The notes under the pieces were generated by a model. It ran no database searches. It was given only the letters and a program-made list of their open reading frames with translations, and was not told the origin of the DNA. The position numbers and the translations under genes were made by a program. A DNA stretch of 64,000 nt from Diphasiastrum complanatum (lineage: Eukaryota > Streptophyta > Lycopodiopsida > Lycopodiales > Lycopodiaceae). The stretch covers positions 48,454,870 through 48,518,869 of the forward strand of contig CM055102.1 in assembly GCA_029204225.1 (NCBI GenBank), in the 5' to 3' direction. Below are positions 11,122 to 21,353 of the stretch, one piece after another; position 1 is the first letter of the stretch, and every line of letters begins with the position of its first letter.

Positions 11122-11700
11122 TGTGAAAAGAGTGGATCTTGAATGAATCCAGACTCCCAAAATACTTGGCTAAGATCTTTGCACAACAAGATACAAAATC
11201 TAGAAATGGCAAAGCATCCTAATGCTAGCTTTGATACACATGAACTTGACAAAGCATTCAAGAGACAAAAGACACTAATAAAAGGTACTAATGGCAGCCA
11301 AAAACAATAGCATACCAACCCTACAACAGCAACCTACCTCTTTTGGAAACCTCTTAAGATCATACACAAAAGCTTGAAGACAATACACAAAGCAATGCTC
11401 TCAATGGAGGAAGAAACTGTGACAATGATCTATTGATCCCTCTCAACAATACAATAAGTTTCTCCAACCTGTTCTCCATGAATTTCAGTCTAATATAGGT
11501 GAGAGAGATGACTCTCTCTCCTCTCTCTAGAACTTAGGACCAATTTTAGGACACTAGTAGCCTAAAATAGCCAATTTTGGCCTATATGTCCAAATAACAT
11601 GATTTTGGTGTCATTTCAAAGGTCCTAAAGTTTGAAACTTCTTCAATATGAAATATATACTAGAATAAAAGTATCTAGGCCTCTTTCACACGTTTGAAAG
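11122..11700 (-). repeat. 5' LTR of element E (579 bp)
   Basis: The inner edge is fixed by the adjoining PBS. In reverse orientation the LTR starts TGTGAAAGAGG and ends CTTTTCACA, so the short inverted ends are TGTGAAA/TTTCACA. A CT-rich stretch near 11515 lies in the middle. No partner LTR was seen to the left. Confidence 0.7.
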
Positions 11701-11948
11701 GTTAGATCCAAAATTGCTTGGGGGCTAGACCGGTATTGGGTCTAGGTTTGGTTGGGACGATTTTGTCAACTGCAATCCTCCCTTGGTGTTCTAGAAAGCT
11801 CTATCTCAGTTGGGAGTCTTGGGGGGCATTTTATTGGTATCAGAACCGCCAACGGAAATGTTGGAGTGGCAATGTGTGAGTGGATTTGTTGTGGAATTGA
11901 GGGGACGACAACTGGTTGGTTTTTGATAAATTGGTCATTCAAGTAGGC
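11701..11948 (+). mobile_element. Ty3/gypsy 5' junction: LTR tail and PBS
   Basis: TGGTATCAGAACC at 11835-11847 is a forward initiator-tRNA-Met PBS preceded by an LTR-like tail ending near GGGGGGCA. It is likely the 5' end of the gypsy element whose integrase remains at 12.7-13.5 kb. Nearly all of the gag-RT region between them is absent or unrecognisable. Confidence 0.5.
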
Positions 11949-12051
11949 GTTTCACCCAGACAACTTTCTATCAACTACTTCTCCCTCTTTTATCAGAAAA
12001 CCCACAAGTTTCCAATAAAAGTCATATCACACCAGATTGTCTGGGTGAAAC
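11949..12051. mobile_element. MITE-like 103-bp inverted-repeat element
   Basis: GTTTCACCCAGACAA at 11949-11963 is repeated in perfect inverted orientation at 12037-12051 (TTGTCTGGGTGAAAC), enclosing about 73 bp of AT-rich sequence. The size and perfect 15-bp terminal repeats suggest a miniature transposon inside the gypsy remnant. No clear target duplication flanks it. Confidence 0.55.
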
Positions 12052-12689
12052 ATCTATACTATTGATTCTAGATTGAATTCGTAATGTCTATGGATGAAGG
12101 ACTTGGTTTTGAATCAGAATTGATAGGATATTTTGAGATATTGTTGGAATCTCTAAGGATTGTTAAGAAATCCAGTTAGAAATGTATGGAAAATTTTTTA
12201 GAAGCAATTATTGTGTGAATAAGAAGTCACTAATTATGAACCAGATAGGTTGGTATTAGGTGATCTTATTACGAGAAAGGATTGTTTAGGTGTGTTTCCT
12301 TGTTGGGTTGATCAACTTGAGTTAGTGAGAACTAAGAGTTGGTGCAAAGAAAGAAATTTTTGTTAAATGGTATATTGTTTTGGAAATAAATCTCCGATTG
12401 AGATTTTGGTTTCTCATTCAATGAAAATGCACTCTTTGAGCTCTCTTATGATAACTGGCTTACAGGGGTAACAGTTAGGCATCTAATATATACATATTGG
12501 ATATGATCTATGGAGATATGTATGTATTGATTCATAGTGGAATCATGTGTATTTTGTACAAATTCTTAATCATGTGGATCCACTATGAGTTCATTAGACT
12601 GAGTTTATTAGCATGCATAAACTACTTAGGAACCATAGACATATTGTTGAGAAGTGTCTTATGACAAATTCTCCAATGGTGTATAGATT

Positions 12690-13515
12690 TGGTACAAAGG
12701 ATTTTCTTTTGGCCAAAGTTAATGCCTTTTGTAGAATCTTATGTGTTGAATTGATAATAGTGCCAGTGGAGTAATGTGGAATGCATGAAGGCTGGTGGGC
12801 TGTTGCGTCCATTAGATAATCCTACGTAGTGGTGGGATAATATGTTGATGGATTTTGTAGTCGGTTTACCGTGTACAAATAAACAAGAATGGTGCAATTT
12901 GGGTCATGGTTGACCGGTTAACTAAATTGGTTATGTTTAAAGACTATAGTGTAAGCATCTGAGTTGTTGGATGAGTCTACAAGATATCATTATCTATTGA
13001 TGTTGTAGATAAGTTGTATCGATAGTAAGTCACAACCATTATGAGTTATTTTATGACTAAGGTGATGGATGATTTACATAGGATAATTAGGAACTTTTGG
13101 TTCTAGTGGAAAGGATTTTTGTGGAGCAGCTCTTATGTCTTTAAGAATAGTTGCATTCACGTTCTCTTATTTTCAAATATAGAATAGGAATCCAGTGAAA
13201 CGTGATTGAAAAATCATAGTTCAGGTTCCAGTCTACATTTGACTTCTAAAAGAGGATAACATGAGCGATGTAAAGATTTGATGTTTTGTGCATCAGTCTC
13301 CTGATGGCAATCTCATTGGATAAGGTATCTTCCATTGATTGAGTTTGCTTATAATACTTGTAAGCATTCAGCTTTGGATATACTTCGTTTATGCTTATGT
13401 TTGGATTTGAACCTAGATCTTTGGTAACGGTTGAAACTGAGTCGATTAAAGTTCAAAAAGTGGCAAATTTCTTGTGAGAAAGGAAATGCTACAGTTAGCA
13501 AAAAAAAATGTTTTA
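12690..13515 (+). pseudogene. Ty3/gypsy integrase remnant
   Basis: Forward frames, broken by stops and shifts, carry the gypsy integrase series. FFWPKLMPFVESYVLN is the zinc-finger segment. MKAGGLLRPLDNPT, with a stop, runs into WWDNMLMDFVVGLP. IWVMVDRLTK gives the first catalytic Asp region, and YLPLIEFAYNTCKHSALDI lies before the C-terminal part, which continues to about 13515. The family pattern is AGLLQPL..P...W..ISMDF..GLP, then DRLTK and LPL.EFAYN. The copy stops abruptly where the reverse copia begins. Confidence 0.8.
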
Positions 13516-13803
13516 AGTTCCTATCAACTACTTTACATTGATCGCATTCAAATTCTACTCTATGTTCTAGATCTGTTATTTTGCTTATAGAGAGCAGATT
13601 CATAGATAAGTTTGGTACATACAGGACTTTAGAAAGTAACTTAGATTGATCATTTGCAAAACTTAATCTTACAGTACCTTCACCTTTAATAGCTTCTGTG
13701 CTATTATTGCCAAGGTGAACATATTTGTTGGTACTGTAGGGTGTATAGGACTCGAAACAGCCAATGAGACTGGTCATATGTTGAGTGGCCCCAGAATCTA
13801 AGA
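13516..13803 (-). pseudogene. Copia protease fragment
   Basis: The frame reads FLDSGATQHMTSLIGCF, with the aspartic-protease Asp-Ser-Gly triad, then NKYVHLGNNSTEAIKGEGTV and VLYVPNLSMNLLSISKITD, and ends in HRVEFECDQCKVVDRNLK. These are standard copia protease blocks. It lacks everything downstream because of the breakpoint with gypsy sequence. Confidence 0.8.
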
Positions 13804-13804
13804 A

Positions 13805-14730
13805 CTAAGAACTGTCGCTGGATGCTCCTTGATGGCTGGTCATTGAGGCATCATGATCCGCTTCTTGAATGGGTTGTGGAGCTTCTGCAGCTGTATTTGC
13901 CACTTGATTCGACTGCCCCTTGCTATTGTTCTTGTCTTGTAATATCTGGCAATCTTGAATTTCGTGGTTGTTTTGCTTGTAGTATCTGCAGAACAGCTTC
14001 TTCTTCATCTACGGAGTTGACTGTTCCTTGTGCTATGCTAATTTTTGGTCTTGCTTTGATTGCTTCGGGCCTTTCTTCTTATTCTGCTTAGTCATGCTCT
14101 TGTTGGTGTACAAGGCTTGAGAATCAGTTGAGGAACTTGAGGCTTTGTTCCTCCGCGTGTCTTCCTACAACAACATTGTAATGACTCTAGAAAGAGTCAG
14201 TTTTGGATGTGTCGTAATGATCATCACCCAGCTGTCGTATGAGCTTGGCAAGCTTGTAAGCAGTTGCATCACTGCGTCTTGATCGTCTATGACAGATCCG
14301 ACAGTGGTTATTTGCTTCAGCAGGTTCATGAATTGGTTGATGTTATTCTGTAGGGAATCACCATTCGCCATCTTGAGAGAGTAAAATTTCTTCCAGAGAT
14401 GTAGCTTGGAAGCTATATTTCACACTTCGTATAGTGTGCTCAAGACGTCCCAGAATTCTTTGGATGTCTGGGCTTCGGATACATGGCCTATCTAAGTATC
14501 TGAAATATTGAGGATGATCAGCGCGAAAGCCTTTCCATCCTTAAGCTTCCATCCGACAATTGCTGCGTCATCAGTTTTGGGTTTCCTTTCTGCACCTGTA
14601 ACAACGTCATACAATTATTTAGCCATTAGCATTGTTTTCATCTAAATTTCTATAGATGGTAATTGGCTCCATCTTGTCCATGATAGGATTGGCTTTCCCT
14701 TGGAATCCATGTGGAAGATTAGTCTAGGTG
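13805..14730 (-). pseudogene. Copia gag remnant with defective zinc knuckle
   Basis: Pieces read QNNINQFMNLLKQITTVGSV then LLTSLPSSYDSWVMIITTHP (gag/UBN2-like) and FCRYYKQNNHEIQDC (zinc knuckle). The knuckle has Cys-His-Cys but the second Cys of the usual CX2C is Tyr. Stops interrupt the frame, including one between the gag core and the knuckle. Confidence 0.75.
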
Positions 14731-14853
14731 ATAGGAATAACTATCAGTGACTTAAGTTGAAAATTTAGTGCTAAATTACAGATCAAGAAGACAATTACTC
14801 TATCGGCTAGTAGAGTCTTGTTACTGTGGAAGCTTATCAGGCTACAGAAAATA

Positions 14854-14865
14854 GCTCTGATACCA
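14854..14865 (-). promoter_or_regulatory. Primer-binding site (initiator tRNA-Met)
   Basis: The reverse strand reads TGGTATCAGAGC immediately after the LTR terminus CCCAACA. This is an exact plant copia PBS. Confidence 0.92.
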
Positions 14866-15671
14866 TGTTGGGAAAGAGGGGTGTGAGAATGAAGATAGCT
14901 TGAAAAGAAACGAACACGAATGGAAAATGTTCGTGCGCAGCGGAATAGGCTATCTCACTCTTTCCCTAAGCATGACTACGCCTATCATACTTGAACAGAA
15001 CATTAGTTATAGAAATCACGTTCGATCTGATTACGTAGCCAAACATTAAGCATAAAGACATCAGAATGATAATTTGTCGTGAATAGCTAGATTGATTTTC
15101 AGTCGCGAATTAGTCGCAAAAGGCAAGACTAAATATTGGTCGTGAACAACTAGACTAATAATAATTCACAAAGAGCAGACTACTAGATTAGGCAATAAGA
15201 AAGTCAGACAGAATGTAGAAAAGCATTGCAAAATTGACACAATTCTGAATGTAGAACAAACAGAGCTGTATCAGATTAAGTATATTGAAATATACAGGTC
15301 AATAATGCAGGCGAGCACAAGACAATAGCGGACAAAACCGCGTGCTTCACAAAGCTAATCCAATCTGTAAAAGGAATAAACCTATTATTGACAATACAAA
15401 GAATCGATGTGCGAAAGCATCTACTTCGTCTATCTCTGATAAGCTTACGATGTTTGCTATATTTTTCACACACACACACTGGAATACGCAGATGGCATCC
15501 AATATATATATACATAATGTTACATGTGTGTAGATGAAGAAAGTACAAAGTGAATGTGTTGTCTGTGAAAGATCGTGGGTAGCTATTGTCATTATCAAAT
15601 CTGATTGTACAGTTCATGGGATGAACGTGAGAAGGTCGTTACATCAGCCTTCGTTGAAATGAACGTTGACA
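14866..15671 (-). repeat. 5' LTR of the reverse copia (~806 bp)
   Basis: The inner edge is set by the PBS. In reverse orientation the proposed LTR starts TGTCAACG and ends CCCAACA, with TGT/ACA ends. A TATA-like ATGTATATATATATTGG lies near 15505. The outer edge is inferred from the TG and from the start of a dispersed repeat shared with 62.5 kb. Confidence 0.65.
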
Positions 15672-16654
15672 GATCACCTTGTATAGAGTCTAAGATCTTT
15701 GCACATACTTAAAATTTAAAAAATCCTTGTCACTTCGGAGTTGATTCCTGTATCTCATCGTCATATTCATCTTCGCATCGACTACAGCAAGATCAAAACA
15801 AATTTAGTTAGAATTTGTTCAATCTTTAGTCCAATCGCATGTTCAACGTGTTTCACCTACGTGTTCCACATGCCGATCCGATCTTGAGCATGAACAGTTA
15901 CCAACAACAACATCCCCATCAACATATTGTTTTTTTTTTTTTGGAGGGGGGAGAGAGTGGATATGCAGGCATCCAATAGAGTAGCACATTGCCAGCAATA
16001 TCATCAACAAGATCAATAGCCAAGGTCACAAAACCAAAGACGATAACGACAAGGCTAAAAAAATAAGTGGGCAATCCAAAACAACTCAATCAATAAAAAT
16101 ACCCCAGTCATGACGAAGATCCTTCAGAAAGGAAAACACAAGCATTGGGAAATCAGTCTCCTTCTTCAACTAGCCCTCTTGTCACAACATCTACACCCAT
16201 TCTCATGCCTATCACCACGCCATCTACTGTTGTCACCACCACTACCACCCTTCCTTCCATCTGTTTATTTACCATCAGTTCACTGTTCATTTGAGAAATT
16301 TCCAATTTTTCATAGTCTTACCGAAGCAGCTGGTAGATCATTGCAAGTGTCTTGCGGAGACCAACTACCACCTACAATGGTTGATTGGATAGAAAAGATC
16401 TAAGAAGCAGACGAAGCAGCTAGAAGAAATAAAGAGAAAGATCCAAGAAGCTGAGGAGAAAAGGACGAAACTTAAGCAACAGTGAGAATTCTCCAATTTT
16501 GAGAATGTCAACCACTTGCAGTACTAAGACATTCTGATTAAAAAGTGACAAATAGTGGGAAGCAGTTTTTGATAAAGACTGGCAATAATAAACACTTGGT
16601 TTTACGCAAGAGAAAAAGGATCTACACTTTTCCAAGTGATGATCGAAGATGCGA
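15672..16654 (+). repeat. Dispersed repeat R, copy 1
   Basis: Homologous along its length to 62522-64000. Shared landmarks are GTTCCACATGCCGATCC, ACAGTTACCAACAACAACA, a T-run followed by a G-run, CCAGTCATGACGAAGATCCTT, TCATTGCAAGTGTCTTGCGG and ACTTTTCCAAGTGA. Compared with the second copy it lacks about 535 bp after AAACTTAAGCAACAG. It ends at 16654, where LTR sequence of element D begins. No coding domain is recognised; it may be the leader/gag region of an LTR element. Confidence 0.75.
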
Positions 16655-17222
16655 ATGTAGACCAATGGAGCGAATCACTCAAAATTGCTTCCAAAACCAA
16701 GATTGGTGTCTCACATTGATTATGGCCAAATGTGGCTCTATATATACAATAAGTGGGAGCTCGTGGTACAAATCATCCCTCTGATTCCACATGTGTGAAG
16801 GTGCTTTGTCATATGATGATTCATCATGCAAAACTGACACTTGGACAAAACCTTCTATTTTGAGCACTTTTGGTCCATTTTCCTTCTATATGGAGATCTA
16901 CTTGGAAATCTTCTAGAAGTCAAAATTCGCCTACTTCAGCTTATTCCACACATGTGAGCTGTCCTCTAAACATGGGATATGACACCTAACCAAAGGATGT
17001 GGCTCATGCAATCAATAGATTAATGCCATGTGTCATATGTCTAGAAAACTAGTTTTTGGCCTTTTTAGCCACTAGAACTTGAATTAAATCATACGTACAA
17101 CCTATATGATTATGGTACATTACAAGTACACTTTCACACATGGTAACAGGCTCCACACATGTGAAATCATCCTATATACATGATTTCTAGCCTCTACCAA
17201 GCTTATTTTTGCATTTTTCACA
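16655..17222 (-). repeat. 3' LTR of element D, truncated
   Basis: Aligns to 19757-20328 with few differences. Both contain AAAATTGCTTCCAAAACC, CTCTATATATACAATAAGTG, CCACACATGTGAGCTGTCC and GGCCTTTTTAGCCACTAGAA. It ends TTTTTCACA, followed by CTCCTC, the reverse-strand polypurine tract. The part matching 19505-19756 is missing. Confidence 0.88.
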
Positions 17223-17345
17223 CTCCTCAAAAATCTAGCTTGATGGAAAACATGATGATCTTGAACTTGACTCCATGGGCTGAATTGGTCTTTGCTAGTT
17301 CAAAAGGTGTGAAGATCAGCCAATGAGCTTGATGTTGATCTGAAA

Positions 17346-18353
17346 TCACCATATCCATGATAGTGCTTCTTTGATGTTGACATCTTTGATGAGCTTGAGA
17401 GCTTTGCACCATCCTAGCACCTCCAAAATTGATTCCTTCCGATTTTCATGTAGATGCTTGACCTTGAGGCTTGATCCTTCACATGAGATATGCTCCTTTT
17501 TTCCGTGAAATGTGAGCCACATGGGTTCAACCATGTTTCTTGAGTTTCTTTTTGGAATCACAACTTGAGAAGGTCTCTCCTTTTCAATCCTTGGCACACT
17601 TGAACCTTGAGATGACTCCTTAAGATCCTCTTCATGATGCTCCTTCTTGATGGAAATCCGAGACCTCCATGTCTCATAATGATCACAACAAGTATGACCA
17701 TTCAATATGCACTTTTTATGATTATCAAGATTACTTATGCTAGAAACATAAGTCCAAAAATCATCACAACTTGGCATGATTTTTCCAATATTGAAATTAA
17801 AAGGTATTTCCATCTCAATAAGGCTAACTACCTGCTTATGGATATAAGTGTCCACTTTGGATGCTTCACTTATTTTCATAAGAAGTTTACAACTTGCGTT
17901 TAAGATTGAAAACTTACAATTTTCATCTTTATGAATGAACACATCATTCATGATCTTATTGAAACCAAAAGATCCTACATTATGAAGATATTTCCATTTC
18001 CTTGACTTCATAACTAATGTAAGCTTACAAGGAAAACATATTTTGCTATCTTTTAAGGCATCACACTCAACTAGTATTGCCTTAATCCACCTTTGAGATA
18101 CAAAAATCTCTTCAAAGCAAAATGGTTCTTCATAAGTTGACATGAGAGCATAAATGAAACTATTTTCATTTTGTGATTGCTCCTTATTCTTGATTGATTT
18201 CTCTTGGATAATAACAATAAGTTTGAACTTGTCCAAAGTTCCAAGCAAAATACTTTCCAAGGACATCAAATAAATCCAAGTTACTTTCATGAAAGTGACA
18301 TCTATCTTTGCATCTTGAACCAAACAATGCACTTCTAAATGAAAATTAGACAT
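17346..18353 (-). CDS. Atypical 335-aa ORF inside element D
   Basis: One open reverse frame with Met at 18353. Around residues 65-105 it has a segment (SFIYALMSTYEEPFCFEEIF then SQRWIKAILVECDALKDSK) that resembles the start of copia RT (EPTSFEEA...W..AM..E..AL), so the ORF is probably copia-derived. The rest matches no standard copia domain. It contains Cys-rich stretches (CILNGHTCCDHYETW) and a basic Pro/Ser tail (PSQVVIPKRNSRN). It stops about 120 bp before the polypurine tract. An open frame in an otherwise decayed element is noteworthy, but function is unknown. Confidence 0.45.
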   Translation of the reverse strand: MSNFHLEVHCLVQDAKIDVTFMKVTWIYLMSLESILLGTLDKFKLIVIIQEKSIKNKEQSQNENSFIYALMSTYEEPFCFEEIFVSQRWIKAILVECDALKDSKICFPCKLTLVMKSRKWKYLHNVGSFGFNKIMNDVFIHKDENCKFSILNASCKLLMKISEASKVDTYIHKQVVSLIEMEIPFNFNIGKIMPSCDDFWTYVSSISNLDNHKKCILNGHTCCDHYETWRSRISIKKEHHEEDLKESSQGSSVPRIEKERPSQVVIPKRNSRNMVEPMWLTFHGKKEHISCEGSSLKVKHLHENRKESILEVLGWCKALKLIKDVNIKEALSWIW

Positions 18354-19491
18354 CTAGAGATTCACAAAGATCTCAACCATGCATGAATACTCAAATATGG
18401 ACTCCTCCTCATTCTAGACATCCAATGGCCCTCACACTCTCACAAAGAAAGTTGAATAGAGCTAATTTGAGTTTCATACATACTATGTCAATTTTTGCTC
18501 AACAAATTGAATTCAATCACTCCTATTGGATTCCACCAACTACTCTACCTTTTAAGACTTGGAATGAAATTCAAAATCAAAAGTTGTGATTTTTCTCACT
18601 AAGATATTGTGCTTCAAAGAGCTAATGCCACTTAGAAAGATTTGATCACTTAGGAGAAGACAAACTCTCCACCAATAACAACACAAAATGAGCTTCTAGA
18701 TCTTGCCCTCTACAAAGGAAGGAACTCTTAGAAAATTGGATCTCTCTCTACAAATTTGCCATAGACACCTTAATGACTCTTTTCAAACCATACAATCACT
18801 CAAACAAATTGATTAGGGTTGAACAATGTGACTTGGATCTCAATCTCTTTTCTAGAACTCTCAATTTAAGCCAATCTATGTCAAATTCTACAAAAGATTT
18901 GCATAGATGCTTTATATGCACTAGAAACTCTCAAAGGTTTCACTTGGAGGACAGATCCAAGGATGTTTTCTAGCAAATTGATGCTTATAAACTTGACCCT
19001 ATCACTCTTGAACAAATCTAGAGTGATGGTACAATGGATTTCAACCTCTCACCTTGCATATCACTCCTTAATCTATGATTTTTAGCAAAATCTCTCTCAA
19101 CTTCAACATGCACTCAAAAAATCAGAGATAATCAATTAATGCACCTAATTCAAGCTTCAAATTTAATTTCTTGGCTGATCTAATCCAAGAACTAATCAAG
19201 GGATTAGATTTTCTATAAAAAAATGCTTAATTTTGCACCAAAAATCACTCAAATTGAGTATGTGAGTCAAATTCTACAAATTTTTGAAATTTCTCTGTCA
19301 AAACCGGAGCTGTACGGCCTCACACGTGTGAAAAGGGTTCCTACGGCCCAAAACAAATTCTGGTCCAAAATTTTTGAGAATATCTATCAAATCCAACTCG
19401 CTACCCAAAATTTGACTAGTTTCCAAAAAATTGCTAATTTTGGCTTCGATTTGGATTAACCCTATCAATTTCAACAAAACCTCTTGTACTA
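18354..19491. other. Interior of element D without recognisable coding
   Basis: AT-rich sequence between the ORF and the PBS. Short forward and reverse ORFs lack domains. It contains GGCCTCACACGTGTGAAAAGG near 19316, a palindromic phrase that recurs in several LTRs of this window. Confidence 0.45.
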
Positions 19492-19504
19492 GGTTCTGAT
19501 ACCA
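19492..19504 (-). promoter_or_regulatory. Primer-binding site of element D
   Basis: The reverse strand reads TGGTATCAGAACC directly at the inner LTR edge. It matches initiator tRNA-Met in the form also used by the gypsy junction at 11835. Confidence 0.88.
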
Positions 19505-20328
19505 TGTGAAAAAAGTCCAAAAAGGACCAACAGTGGATCCTAATCTGATCCTCAAGAGGGATTGGTTGTCAGATTAGTTGATCTACCAATCTACTTTAGA
19601 TTAAGATCAATCTCGATCAATTCTAGACACAAAATCCTAACAAGAACAATAATTTATTGAAGGTAAGTGTACTTTATGGTTTCACACGTGTGAAACACTG
19701 TCTGAGTATGGACTCCAACCTGAAAATCAAGTACACATTGATAGAATCTCAAAACAAATGTAGACAAATGGAGAGAATCACTCAAAATTGCTTCCAAAAC
19801 CAAGATTGGTGTCTCACATTGATTATGGCCAAATGTGGCTCTATATATACAATAAGTGGGAGCTTGTGGTACTTATCATCCCTCTGATCCCCCACGTGTG
19901 AAGGTGCTTTGTCATATGATGATTCATCATGCAAAATTGACACTTCGACAAAACCTTCTATTTTGAGCACTTTTGGTCCATTTTCTTTCTATATGGAGAT
20001 CTACTTGGAAATCTTCTAGAAGTCAAAATTCGTCTACTTCAGCTTATTCCACACATGTGAGCTGTCCTCTAAACATGGAATATGACACCTAACCAAAGGA
20101 TGTGGCTCATGCAATCAATAGATTGATGCCATGTGTCATATGTCTAGGAAACTAGTTTTTGGCCTTTTTAGCCACTAGAACTTGAATTAAATTATATGTA
20201 CAACCTATATGATTATGGTACATTACAAGTATACTATTTTCACACATGGTAATAGGCTCCACACATGTGCAATCATCCTATATACAAGATTTTTGGCCTC
20301 TACCAAGCTTATTTTTGCATTCTTCACA
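19505..20328 (-). repeat. 5' LTR of element D (824 bp)
   Basis: Fixed on the inside by the PBS. Terminal bases are TGTGAA/TTCACA. It includes a CTCTATATATACAATAAG TATA-like phrase and several CACA(C/T)GTG-type palindromes. Confidence 0.85.
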
Positions 20329-20834
20329 TCTCTAACCCTATTGGAGATGTGATGTAACATCCCTCACTTTTGATTGGACCCTTCCAACACATCTCTCTCT
20401 TATGATTAGACCCTTTGACTTTTGCCACCACATAGGGTGCATCACTCATCAAACCTAAACTTGACATGTGTAAGCAACCTAACTAGCTCGAGTTACATCA
20501 CAATTGAATTTTGGCCTAATCATGACAAAACATGTGTACTTGACCATTTGACCTCTAAAGCCAAAATTGGCCCTATCACCTAGTGACACCAAGATGCTTG
20601 ACTAGCAATCTTTATGATACCCCTAAAGTCAACATTATAAACTATTTCTAACTATTTTACACATGAGAACATGCTCTACACAGGTGAAATGTACTCACAA
20701 ACATAAAATCATAAAATAACCAAGATAGATTTTTGACAATTTTTCACAAGAACTATATCCATAATGTCTTGTAGCACCAAAATAGATTCCATCCTAACTT
20801 TCCAAATAGAATAGTTGGAGGAAGTCAATCTTTC
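20329..20834. other. Intergenic, nothing recognised
   Basis: AT-rich sequence between the 5' LTR of element D and the small TIR element. I see no gene or repeat copy. Confidence 0.5.
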
Positions 20835-21211
20835 CATTAGAGGAGTTCTAAATCCAAAAAAGACCCTTTGTAAAGATTCTTTTTATATTTTTTCTCAATT
20901 TTGTCCTACACATGGACCAATCAAAACACTCAAATTTGAAAATTACGTAACGTAACTTTTTGAGTCCACATTTTGATTCCACACTAAAAATGGCATAACG
21001 TTTTAGTGGTAGGTCCAAATTTAGTGGAGTTTGGTGCATTGAAAAGAACTCAACAAGGGCTTTCCAATAATATGTTACATGGCTACTTCTAAGCTACAAT
21101 TAAAAAGTTATGGCAAGTCAAAAGTATTAGTGTTATGATATTTTAATAATATAAACTACATTTTGCACGAATTCTTATGGGGTCTTTTTGAAGCTCAAAA
21201 CTCTTCTAATG
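20835..21211. mobile_element. Miniature TIR element A (377 bp), MITE of the B/C family
   Basis: The left end reads CATTAGAGGAGTTCTAAATC and the right end, read inward, CATTAGAAGAGTTTTGAGCT. Both continue into AAAAAGACCC. These are the same termini as the 3.8-kb (47690) and 5.95-kb (52868) elements. The subterminal CCAATCAAAA and TACGTAACGTA phrases are also shared with their left ends. There is no coding capacity. No target duplication is evident (left flank CTTTC, right flank ACTTG). Confidence 0.85.
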
Positions 21212-21221
21212 ACTTGCCTCC

Positions 21222-21350
21222 AATAGGTACCCTCCTATTGATGCCATGATGAAGCAAATGAAAATGTACACAAAGTACAAACTTGTTCTTATTGCAACAT
21301 CAATATTCATCGTTGCCATGGTCATGGTTAATTCCATTGTACATAAAATC
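21222..21350 (+). other. Exon-like segment encoding a membrane helix
   Basis: An open stretch reads YPPIDAMMKQMKMYTKYKLV, continuing LIATSIFIVAMVMVNSIVHK. That is a basic segment followed by a ~20-residue hydrophobic helix, and it runs into a consensus donor (ATC|GTAAGTGG). It starts ten bases after MITE A. It could be an exon of a disrupted host gene, but no partner exon was found and the family is unknown. Confidence 0.25.
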
Positions 21351-21353
21351 GTA

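Larger units (their letters stand above)
9274..11700 (-). mobile_element. Copia-derived non-autonomous element E with 5' LTR
   Basis: On the reverse strand the order is a 5' LTR (11122-11700), a PBS (11107-11121), then an ORF with a copia protease-linker start (10003-10710) and an ORF ending in a purine tract (9274-9987). The matching 3' LTR was not found to the left, so the copy is truncated there. Gag, integrase and intact RT are absent, yet two ORFs of about 235 codons remain open. LTR ends (TGTGAAA...TTTCACA) place it in the same broad copia group as the elements at 16.7-20.3 and 30.5-37 kb. Confidence 0.65.
13516..15671 (-). mobile_element. 5' half of a reverse Ty1/copia element
   Basis: Reverse order: LTR (14866-15671), PBS (14854-14865), gag, zinc knuckle, protease. 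The element is cut at about 13515, where it joins gypsy integrase sequence. Integrase, RT, RNase H and the 3' LTR are missing. The LTR is unlike those of copies A1/A2. Confidence 0.8.
16655..20328 (-). mobile_element. LTR element D with an atypical internal ORF
   Basis: Two direct LTR copies flank a ~2.3-kb interior: left 16655-17222 (truncated) and right 19505-20328 (full). The PBS at 19492-19504 and a purine tract beside the left LTR show reverse orientation. The interior has no intact gag, integrase, RT or RNase H but keeps a 335-codon ORF. The left LTR has lost its first ~250 bp, replaced by repeat R. It is related to the copia group by LTR ends and PBS. Confidence 0.8.
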
